The notes under the pieces: generated by a model | What the model was told of the DNA's origin: nothing | Seen by the model: only the letters and a program-made list of their open reading frames with translations | Database searches by the model: none | Shown here: positions 24,149 through 33,778 of the stretch, piece after piece | Layout of the letters: each line of letters opens with the position of its first letter | Numbering within the stretch: position 1 is the stretch's first letter | Position numbers and translations under genes: made by a program | NCBI GenBank assembly: GCA_000934385.1 | Contig: KN880536.1 | Span: 16,930 to 80,929 of the forward strand | Length of the DNA stretch: 64,000 nucleotides | Origin: Cylindrobasidium torrendii FP15055 ss-10 | Taxonomy: Eukaryota; Basidiomycota; Agaricomycetes; Agaricales; Physalacriaceae | Direction: 5' to 3'

Positions 24149-25487
24149 GGTGGTGCTGTAGTTGGTGGGAGGAAAGAACGCTGCACGCCCGCGCTTAAGG
24201 CCGCGCAAAGATGCTCTCGCTCCGATGATCATCAAAGGATCAACATCGAGGGCTATGTACATAGTTCAAATTGGCAGGATTCAGTGAAGGATTCGAGGTA
24301 TACTGATCAGCAAACGATGGAACCAAGATGGATCGTGCCGAGATAGTTCATACCCAGGTGTTCCCAGAGTGGACACAGCTGTTGGCGAGTGGGCCCCGGG
24401 GCGCCTAAATCAAGCATTCGATCCGGAATCCTTGTTCACTGTCTGGTCATCCGTCGTTGCTGTCGACCCATCCATGTTTCCAGGTGTCCACCCCCAGTCG
24501 GCTTCACTTCGAGAGCGAGCGATAGCAAGGACCATAGCGCGTCTAGTGCACGTTCGAGTAAGAATCCAAAAAAGGTCTGTTGTAGGGAGGGAGGGGACGC
24601 ACCTGGCAGAAATTCCTTTATCCTTCATTTATGTCTGCTTCCTTCTCACTTCCGCCCACATCATTTTCCCTTTTCTACTTCAATTGACGTCGGTGAACGC
24701 TTACGGTTGTAAGGCTCCGGGGTCAAGCTCAAGCTTCACAAAGCTTCCGATCACGTCACCGCGATCGAGGTAAACACGGACAACCAGAGTCTGCTACTAT
24801 AGACGTTCAACATTCAACGAGGTTCGGAGCAAGCCCTTCTTACAGTACACTGTACAGTTTTTGCGATACATACGTCCTTCAAATCTCACACTGCGGGAGA
24901 TGGGGTATCCACTGGTTAATGTTCATCCTGCGCCTCAATGCTTCATTATTCGGCGGCCTATGCAACTGCACGAGACGAAGATACGCATATCATGTAGTTC
25001 AACCATAGAACTTTCGTTGTGCAACACGCCAATTGAACTCTTCGAACTGGGTACCAGCCGTGCCAACCCATATCTGCAACGACGTGTTTGCTTGTTTCGT
25101 TCACTAAGTATGCTTGTCCTGTGTCATAGCTGGCGCGTTGAGATGCGCGTTGAGAGGGTGTTGATTCTGGAAAAGCTACTAGTACGCACAGCAGGTAAGT
25201 GCCATTGCGCCTTTGTCGTGACCATACCAGCGCGTGAGACTGGTTGAGGAAACTGAAGTACTGCAGACCAGCGACCATAGTGTTGATGATCCTATCTTTG
25301 AGGACAGATTGCAGTCCACTCAATGGGTGGAGGACTCGAACCACAAGTTTACACAGCACAGTCAGTGAAAAGGGTCACGTTGACAGAACAAGATTTCGTA
25401 GACGGTCATGACAAAAACGGTGTACTAACTATGTACACTCCTTAATACAAGAGTCCTACGCTAAAAGTCCATCTGTCTTTCGCACAC
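24149..25487. other. GtaA promoter, fragment and unclassified spacer
   Basis: Bases 24149-24260 match the 5' flank of GtaA copy 2 (GATGATC, GGAGCGAG, TTCTTTCCTCC, CCAACTACAGCACC). After the fragment at 24.4-24.6 kb, bases 24710-24810 resemble the SET1 upstream region near 52440 (CCGATCACGTCAC, AAACACGG, TAGACGTT). No gene was supported in 24810-25487. Confidence 0.5.
24400..24625 (-). pseudogene. GtaA C-terminal fragment
   Basis: Minus strand reads DGSTATTDDQTVNKDSGS, matching the segment just after the catalytic part of both GtaA genes, and upstream of it an intron-like remnant with the acceptor-side exon lost. It carries the DKDSGS variant of copy 2 (LDKDSGSS) rather than the shorter form of copy 1. 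It lies only about 300 bp upstream of the copy 1 start and is most likely debris of a third copy. The rest of the gene is absent. Confidence 0.7.
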
Positions 25488-26447
25488 TCACTTCCTTGCG
25501 TTTGCGTCCGCGAATGGATCATGAGCCCCAAAGTCATCCTTGCTGTCGCTCGCACCATACCCGAACCCTCCTCCGGTGTAGCCTGGGGGCTTGGAATCGT
25601 TCGCCGCGACATCCTCGTGCCAGTTTGGCGGAGGACCTTGCGGTGCAGCCCATCCCTGAGGCGGGGGAGGCGCAGCCCACTGCTGGTTGTACGGCAGGTT
25701 CGGGACAGACGCGTTGTACGGTGGGTTGTAGTGCTGCGGGGGCGCATTCGCCGGGACCGTCATGCGCGAGGCGTTGGGGTCGAGGAGCTGGCGGTAGTAG
25801 GAGAAGGCAACAACAGTGAAAAATCCGGCGAGACCGAGGGTGATGAGAAGGGAAACGATGTCGGCCCAAGAGTCGTGGCTCCATTCACGAGAACACCAAT
25901 TCTGCGCATCCTTCTCGTCGATGGTTGTGTGGGAGACAGGGCCCCAGAACCCGTACGGGTAAAAATAAACGTCGTCCTCAGTGGATAGCGTCGTGCATTC
26001 GGCAATGATATCGGATTTCTTGCTGAAGTGCATGATGACACGGACGATGCCAGCGCCGAGCACAAGAAGAATGCTGAAGGCAGACATCATGGCGTAGATA
26101 CGGACAAGAGGGATGCGTTGTGTGAAAACCGATACAAGGCCGAAGACCTAAACACACAATAAGAAAGACAATAGAAGGCAGCCTGAACAATAACACACCT
26201 CGACAAGCGTAACAGCCAGGTGGAGTGCCCCCATTATAATCGCGAACATGACAAGACTGCTGTGGTTGGTGTCGTTCGCGGCGCTGATTGAGCGGAATTC
26301 GCCAATGGCTGAGAAAAGCGCCCAGAGGCCTGAGATGGTAGCACAGAACATCACTACCGGGCGGAGATTCCGCCTGACGGCGAGCGCATACGTGGGCGGG
26401 GCACCTGTAGGTGGGGGCGGTCGGGTCCAGCTATTCCAGGTGTTCAT
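25488..26447 (-). CDS. Four-helix membrane protein with Pro-rich tail
   Basis: Two exons on the minus strand: 26447-26199 and 26147-25488, coding 302 residues. Four hydrophobic segments are clear: PVVMFCATISGLWALF, LVMFAIIMGALHLAVTLVE, SAFSILLVLGAGIVRVIMHF and IVSLLITLGLAGFFTVVAF. A polar loop with several cysteines lies between helices 3 and 4. The C-terminal 100 residues are Pro/Gln/Tyr-rich (HYNPPY, PKPPGYTGGGFGYG) and end DPFADANARK; PPxY-like pieces could bind WW or ubiquitin-ligase domains. The layout resembles small tetraspan proteins, but I cannot name a family. Two decayed fragments of the same gene lie at 41.5 and 44.0 kb. Start 26447 is favoured over the upstream ATG at 26588 because the latter precedes an AT-rich leader. 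Confidence 0.75.
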
Positions 26448-27941
26448 TGCTGAGATTTGCGGGATTAACTGCGTTTCGGATGTCGATACCAGTCGACAAA
26501 AGGTGCTAAAAAGGGAGTTCTGAGATGGATGAAAAATAGGATACGTGAAAGTAGAAGGGAGAGGTGCACTGCTCGCAGTTACAAGCAAGACCGTATCGGC
26601 ACGGCGGCGATGTCACCTTAGATCGGGCCGGTTAGCCTTGGGTTAGCCAAATACGCACAACATTTGCACAGCCTTGATATCGGACCGAGATCTCGATTGT
26701 AATTTGATCCGCTTTTCCCAGAGGCTGAGCGTCCAAATTCCTGCCAAATTCCTGCCATTGAGCGGCAACCTCACGCCAACGACATTGAAATTTGGCAGTA
26801 CTGCAGAGCATAGGATAATGTCAGGAGGGTTCAAGTACTTTCAGTATAATTGCAACCTAAAATTTCTCTTGTATTTTCAGCGCCTTGTAAGCTCTTGTAA
26901 GTCTTGGTCGGGTGAGAAACTTCCTAGCCATCCGACGACCCATGTGTTGTCAGGCGTCATAATTTGTGAATGTACTGTACGATACACAGATATCCATTTC
27001 ATGGATGGATAAGTCAAGTTGATAATGGAGGTGCCCTCAAGAATTCGAGTCGATCATGCCAGTAGATATCAGATGAAGACTACAGCTCAATCCTAAACCT
27101 CGTCAGAAATTCGTGGCGAACGAAGGCTCGAACGGCCAGGAAACTCATCCCCCCACCACACAATGTAAGCAAATCCGTGTATTTAAATCGCTGCCGCTCT
27201 ATGGATGTTCGGATTTGTCAGATAGCTCCAGGAGCTTGCATAAGTGCTAATCTTAGAGAAAATCGCGTAGAAAATCTGAAGTCACGTTCCTATAGACTTA
27301 AGCAGTCCTTCACTACTACGCTTCAAATCCTGCTCCCACTCTAGGCAATACGGCGCCTACCAAGTTAAACTCCAGAGGGAGAGGAAGCTCTTTTATTTTA
27401 TTTAAATATTATACTTAGTTTTTGAAACAACGTTACAGTTGCCTTATGTTCCAACTTTTAGTGACGGGGTTGATGGCAATATGATGGCCATTGATCTGAT
27501 CGAGCATCTTAACATTGAACGGCCATCTCAAATCCCAGCAGGAGTTACACCCTGCAAGATGCCTCTCCCTGACCTCTTGATGGAATAAACACTTCGATAA
27601 GTCTGGTCGCCACATCAGTCATGCGATATTACGATCAACTCTCATTGTTGGTTTGGGTCTGGACTTTGTTCTTCGTTCTCGACTAGCTCTGGACTTGTTT
27701 CTATAGCGCATCAGGGTAATGGACTTTACCTGGTGAGGCAAGTGTGCAATTTTCCACGAATGAATTATGGCAACGTCGGCGCGCTGGTCCGGTACGTCGG
27801 GTAAAACTCTTCTCACGTGGCGGCCATCACATTCTTACTGCCCTGTCCACTTACCATAGACGTCCATCTCCCTTCCTCCATGGCCCCACATCCCCTCCCA
27901 TACTGGCCCTATTTTTGACGACAACAAAGACGTCGCACAGT
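26448..27941. other. Divergent intergenic region, no gene seen
   Basis: About 1.5 kb of AT-rich sequence with stop-filled frames on both strands. It should contain the promoters of the two flanking genes. I saw no element or repeat I can name. Confidence 0.45.
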
Positions 27942-29339
27942 ATGGCTGGCAAAGCGAAATCGAAGAACTTTCTCTGCGATTCCCCAGGATGCCAATACGT
28001 CGGGGACAGTAAGGGCGCGCTGGAAGCCCATCGTCGCGTACACACCTCGACGCATACCGTCAGCTGCCCCTTTGAGGGCTGTACTTTCACCACTCGTCAC
28101 AAAGCCAGCTTGATAGGCCACGAGCGCACCCACACCAACGAACGCCCTTACGCCTGCACGTATCCCAATTGCACCTACCGCTCCAGAGACCCATCAACGC
28201 TCAAAGTGCATGAACGGCGGCACACAGGCGACAAGCCTTATATGTGCACCGAGCCAGGCTGCGATTTTCGCGACGTCTCAAGCAGCAGCCTGCGCGCCCA
28301 CGAGCGCCGCCATCACCCCCAGAAGTGCGGGATCCGTTGCCGCCAGTGCAACGCTGGCTTCATTCGCCAGAGCGAACTCGTCTCTCATATGGCCACCGTC
28401 CACAGCTACAAATCGTCTTCGTTCGATATGAGCAGTACAGACGCACTGGAGCCGCAGAAGAAATCGAGAACCATAACACGCAGGAAACGTGGGGCGCCTG
28501 CAGGGTCCGACTCCATGGCAGCCGAATCCCAGGACGACTCGGACTATGCGGTGAGGAGGGGTCCAGCTAGGAAGCGCGTGCGGCATCAGAGTTCATGGCG
28601 CACTCCTGGCGCAGAGGGTTTGAGTGTGGCGTCGAGGTATGTGCGTGCGCCCCGAACGTGTGCTCAAAGTCGGCTTATGTCGCGACGAGCTCTCGTGGTC
28701 CTTCGGAGCCCATCCTTGCGAAATCTTCTTCGTGGCCGCATATCCCTGAGACCGTACAAACGGACGATGGGTGTGATGGGTGTGTGCACCCTCGTGTGAT
28801 GCGTACATGGCCCTACAGCTTATGATTTCGCAGGATCACACTACGGGACTACACCATAAGCATCTCGGCCGCGGCGTACTGGACACTGACCGACAAGCGC
28901 ATTGTGGCGCGTACCAAGGCATCCGTTCTGGCTACCGAGGAGAGGGATGACGTCGAGAAGGACACAAAGACCGTGCTACACAATCCCCCATGGGATGATG
29001 CACCGGTATTGAAGAAGGACAAACACATCGAATCCAAACCTCCCGTGCGCAGGTCAGCGCGAACTAAGGCATCCCTCCAGGCTCTTGAGGAGTCTCACAC
29101 AGACGCGAATGCCTCCAAATCATCACAAGTCTCATCATTACGCTCAGCATCCAGCAAGCTATCGTCTACCGTGTTTTCCCCATCAGAGAGCAACACCCCC
29201 GCTCGCTCAATGTCTGTGCAGCTACAATCATGATTGCTGTGCTCACACCTTTAACAGTTCCAACCACCACCCTATGTCAGTCGAAGAAGGATACGACTCA
29301 CCTCTCAGCGAGCTGGATTCTGAGGAAGAGGAGTATTGA
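27942..29339 (+). CDS. Five-finger C2H2 zinc-finger protein
   Basis: Three exons: 27942-28636, 28834-29211 and 29258-29339, coding 384 residues. The N-terminal half has a tandem array of fingers, most of the form C-x4-C-x12-H-x3-H (CDSPGC...HRRVH, CPFEGC...HERTH, CTYPNC...HERRH, CTEPGC...HERRH), and a last C-x2-C finger (CRQCNAGF...HMATVH). Linkers THTNERPY and HTGDKPY are typical of DNA-binding arrays. A basic region RRKRG follows, then a region with two RRSARTKAS/VARTKAS repeats, and an acidic tail ELDSEEEEY. It is probably a nuclear sequence-specific factor. Not closely related to the A/B/C family: finger spacing and intron positions differ. The 197-nt first intron is long for this genome and may hide another exon. 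Confidence 0.85.
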
Positions 29340-29660
29340 CTAGGCTTTTTTTCACGCTGTAAATATGCATATGCCACTGCTATAACATGTAATCATTGGA
29401 CCATCGTTAGGGCATACCATTTCTTGTCATTGAGCAACTAACTAGCTACGGAACCAGTGTCGTGATTGTCATTGAACATTCGTCCTCTTTCTGAATCTTG
29501 AATTCCGGGATGGTGCTTCGATTCTCATTATACTCGCGCCTGTATCGGTTTCCTTCGTTGTAATCGAGTCTGTGGTCTACCTTGACCTCCTGCACATTCG
29601 CACCGCAACGATGGGAGCATATGTGATTGCAGGTTTGGGCTGCCTCAATGGGGAAACCCT

Positions 29661-30726
29661 TTAAGTATGGGAAATCGGCTCCTCAACAATGCTCGCTGCC
29701 TCGTTTGAAGATGCGCGCTCATTGTTAGCAGTAGCGTTCTCTGAGGTGTCCATCGCAAGTCGGATGGCCTCAACCTCATCTTTTCGGAGAACAACACGGG
29801 GAGGGGGGAAATTAGCCATCTCAATGTCGGAGTTGGATGTGCTTGCCACTTGTTCCCTGAGACTGCGCCGTCTCTTAGATGGACGGGAAAGTTCCTCGTT
29901 CTAACTCATGTGAGATAACGGCCTGGAAAGAATTGATAAAGTTATACCTTTTCCTGGACACGTTTGCGCTTGGTCTGAGGACTTCGTCTCTTGAAACGTT
30001 CAGCATGAAATTCTTCAAGTCTCAGCACACCCTCATCGAATGGAACAAGTGCCTAACGAGACGATGAGCCTCCGCATGGAGTAGGAAAGAAAAAAACAGA
30101 CCCAGCATTCACTCCTCTCACCCTCTGTTACTGTCCGTACAGGCGGCCTAATCAAAGAAAAAGCCTCAGCATGCTCCAACATGAAAGCTCTTTTGTCGAA
30201 ATCCTCTGGGATATGTGCTTCCGGCTCCTCGGAACCGCTATTGAATTTGGGATCTTTGGCTATTTTGGCGAGCTGCTCCTTGGTACGACGTCCACAATGT
30301 TTCCAGATCCCAGCGTTGTCTCCAAACGCCGCGTCGCAAGATTGGCAACGATATGGGAGCACTCCGGTACCTTCGACGATACTTTCAATAATTTTAGACA
30401 GAGGACATTGGAAGATTGGGAGGGGGGCTCACTGTCTAATTATGTGGGTTTCAATGTTAATCTTTTGAAGCGAAGCAAAGCTACAGCCTTCATGCAGACA
30501 AACGAACTTCCTATCGAGAAGGCTCAATCATCAGTAAGCATGGACCGGAAGCAAGAACTACTGACAAATCCGAATCGTCCATGTGTTCAGCCTTGAAATG
30601 GCGAACAACGTCGTGACGGCGGTAGCCAGTGTATTTGCACTTCGTGCATCCCGGGACCATCTTGTTCACCTTATCTCGGGGTATGGAAGGCCATTCCTTG
30701 AGTGATTGGTGCAGCTTATCAGGCAT
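29661..30726 (-). CDS. C2H2-type zinc-finger protein C (paralogue of A and B)
   Basis: Five exons on the minus strand: 30726-30566, 30510-30433, 30381-30102, 30052-29948 and 29900-29661, coding 287 residues. Finger 1 is CTKCKYTG...HFKAEH. Finger 2, CLHEGC...ETHIIRH, is on a 78-nt exon in the same phase as in A and B. Next come CQSC and the family signature FDKRAFMLEHA...IRPPVRTVT. The C-terminal part is shorter than in A and B, with KRRSPQTKRKR and SKRRRSL nuclear-type signals, and keeps one DEVEAIRLAM helix. The CPxHCKxCE ending is lost. An upstream in-frame ATG at 30777 would add 17 residues. Much more diverged from A and B than those are from each other. Confidence 0.82.
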
Positions 30727-31505
30727 TGTGGCTGGACTCGTGTCTCGCAGATGATATGAAGATGCCCTGCCGCTCATTTGTCAGCGATCGGCCTCCCCAT
30801 TGTAGTCAAGTAATACCTTTGTTGGAGGAGTGTGCTGTACAAGTACATTTTTTTATTCTTACCTACCCGACCATCTTATATAGCCGCGGCCTAACTAAAC
30901 ATGCGCCGTGGGCCCTTTGTTTAGTAAAAATAATTGGCCTCCTGAGGGCGCTGGTCCATCGCAAAGCATCATTAAGACCAATGGGTCCGTGAGAAAAGAG
31001 AAAAATCGCATGCCATGCCCAGAAATGCATCTGGTAGGCGGCTTCCTGTACGTTTCCCATGACATCCAAATAACCTCTCCCCCCAGGGCACTCATCATGG
31101 CACAAACAATGATCATCCTTGATGTGTTTGTGAACTTCAGCGCACGCCTGGATCCGAATCGTCTGAATCTGACAGTCGGCCTGATGCGCCAGACTCACAG
31201 AGGGCCGCGAACTTCTAAGTGACAAACCCACTTGCTGGCCTACGGATTGTGAGGCCATTAGCAGGCCTAACAGTCCTCGTTAGTACGAGCACCGCTTTAT
31301 ACTAACGAAAGGGAACCCGAGAATAGATGACAAATTAGAATCTAAATATTCACAAATAATCGTACATGTACTCTATCCACATCCGCGTAACTCACCACCT
31401 TTCTCCGCCTACTCGCTCTTCACCAAGTCATCCTCTGAGGAAACTCATCTTGTTGACTGACATTTATGTCTGTAGGTATACCGCATATCCCTATGCTTGC
31501 AGCGC
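30727..31505. other. Spacer between C2H2-C promoter and MFS 3' end
   Basis: Nothing beyond the C2H2-C upstream region was supported. Confidence 0.45.
30779..30790 (-). promoter_or_regulatory. CGATCGCTGACA motif upstream of C2H2-C
   Basis: Minus strand reads CGATCGCTGACA. It also occurs upstream of C2H2-B (19868-19879, last base of CGATCG changed), split by two bases upstream of C2H2-A (5093-5107) and in the orphan block at 35955-35966. It combines a CGATCG palindrome with CTGACA. Confidence 0.5.
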
Positions 31506-33778
31506 TCATGCTGCGTTACCCAGACTCCCCATCGTCCGCTCGCCCTTTTCGTCCACATCCGAACCTGACGTGTTTTCCTCATCGGAAGCTAGCTGCCGCA
31601 ACTGCCTCTTGTGCATGACGCGCATGAGTACTAAGCACACTGTGAGCAGACGAAACACAGTATAGAGCAAACGCACGGAATAGAGGAATACACGCAAGGC
31701 CAAACGCCCAGGTAGCAGGGAAACCTTTCCGGAACGACGGTGCCTCGACTTGTGGGAAAATCACAATAGGAAGCCAGCAATTCGTCGAAAAGAACTATGC
31801 ACAGGGCAATGTCAGCATACCTGTTAGCTGGGAAGGCATTGTAGCACGCACCAAGGCATTCATCGCGCCAACAACAACAGCCCGCTCCTCAGCATGCCCT
31901 TTGCATATCTCGTTCACGTATGTGTAGAAGACATGGGTCACATAGGCGATACCCGAGAACATGAACGCCATTTCCTTCAGCAAGCGTCCGGGGGCTTGAC
32001 CAGCGGCGCCTTGAACGGCGTTGAACGGCGCTGTATGAACGGCGTCGTAGAGCGCGAGGATTCCGGTGGGTATGCAGGCGAGAGCGACGGGGCCTGCGAG
32101 CCATGCCCAGCGCACCCCGGTGCGGTCACTCATGTAGGCGTAGAAAATGATGAATGGAATGGTGATCACATACATCGTCGACGAGAGTGTGTTACGGTCA
32201 GACACAGAAAAGCCATTGTTCGCTGTGCGAATATTAACCCAAGTGGTGAATGCAGTCAGACAGGGAGCTCACCTAACCAGATAGCAAAGTAATTAGTATC
32301 CTGGATCGAGCACGCGTATAGCACATATGTCGGAACGATGACCCAGAAGCGCCAATGACCCAATACTTGTCGCACAAGCGGCATCCCCAGCTTGCCTGTC
32401 GGAGCGACGGTCCCATTGCGTGCACACCTCTCCTGAGCGAGCGTTTTCTCCTCTTCGGTGAATAGTTTCGACTTCGTGTTGTGTGGAAAATCGGGCAGGA
32501 GGAAGAACAGTACGAACCCAACGGGCACAGTCATACTGTGCAAGCATGAGCTGGGTGGAGGGGCCATAACTGTTCCAACGTACCATCCACAAATGATGTA
32601 CAACCACCGCCATCCACGGATTCCATACACGCCCTCCAGATTCTTGTATATCGCTGCTTGCAAGAAACCGGAGAACGCCAAACCTATTGGGCCGGTGACG
32701 AACCATAACATCATCCGCTTCGCCAGTTCCGTTTTGGTGTACCAGCTGCCCAAGTAGAATACAACGACGGGCTGGTATGCTGTGACTGGTAAGCTATAAT
32801 CAGGCTGGTCCGTTGGAGTAGGACGTACAAGCCTCAAAGAGTCCGAGCAGCGCACGGAACGCGTACATCTGTTCCGACGTCTTTGCACCCGCCTGGGCGA
32901 ATCTAAAAGCAGCTTTAGTGCATGAAGGGGCGCGATAGCGGATAGAGAGCGCACGTGAAGATCCCCCAGCCGACCTCGCACATTGGCAGCCACAGTGATG
33001 GTCGTACTTTGAGGATGATCAGGTTCGCAGCAAGCGTCCTGTGATATGTCAGGTTGGTGTATTTGGAGAACTAAGATGAGAAGCGCGTACATCACGGTCA
33101 GTGCGACGTTGTACGCCGTTCCTAAAGTAGGGCATGAGAAAAGGAGTTATCCGAGAAGTGGAAGGATGGCTTACCCATGTAGGTATACCTAATCAATGCA
33201 TATCGGTCAGAAGACGAAGGATGAGTGTGAAGAGGATGAGGAAGCCTCAATGGGCGGAGAGTCGTGCGATAGGTGGTAGAGGAATACGCACTCGTTCGCC
33301 AAGATACCCAGATCCTCCTTCATCCCGGATACATATGCATTTGCCAGGTTGGCTTGATCCTGCGACCAGGATTAGCATGCGAACAGCGACGCGCCGACGG
33401 TGCATGAATGCCAGGAGGGACGTTTCACAGAACTGAGGACATAGACGTACGATGTATTTCAACCACCAGCTCAAGCATAGCGTAGACAAAATGAGGCAGT
33501 CCAACTAAGGAGGGCAGCCATGAGAGGTAGACACACAATGTACTCGACGATACGCACCTTGAATACCAATTTGCGTTCAGCAGGACTCTGTTCACGAGAA
33601 CGTTAGTATTGTGCATCGCAGGCTGAACTCGAAGACGCGCCTTGGTATACAAATCCGCGTCCCAGACTATGCACAGAAAGCGCTGCCACCATTTGAGTTG
33701 TGGTCGTGCCATTCTTGACGCGTCCTCGGTGGAATGCAAGTACGCCTCTGGGCCCAGCTTTTCTAGTGACGGCAACAT
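31506..33778 (-). CDS. MFS transporter, Dal5/Tna1-like anion:cation symporter family
   Basis: About 13 exons on the minus strand, starting MLPSLEKLGPEAYLHS. The order of blocks matches the family: WDADLYTK, SPAERKLVFK, LDCLILSTLCLSWWLKYI, DQANLANAYVSGMKEDLG, TAYNVALTVM, LKVRPSLWLPMCEVGWG, FAQAGAKTSEQMYAFRALLG, YQPVVVFYLGSWYTKTELAKR, RGWRWLYIICG, NTLSSTMYVITIPFIIFY, AWLAGPVALACIPTGIL and LPIVIFPQVEAPSFRKGFPA. The tail after the last helix is acidic (SDEENTSGSDVDE). The first intron appears to begin with GC (after LYTK), or hides a small indel. The family moves allantoate, nicotinate, pantothenate, biotin and similar anions across the plasma membrane; the substrate cannot be told from sequence. 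Confidence 0.87.
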
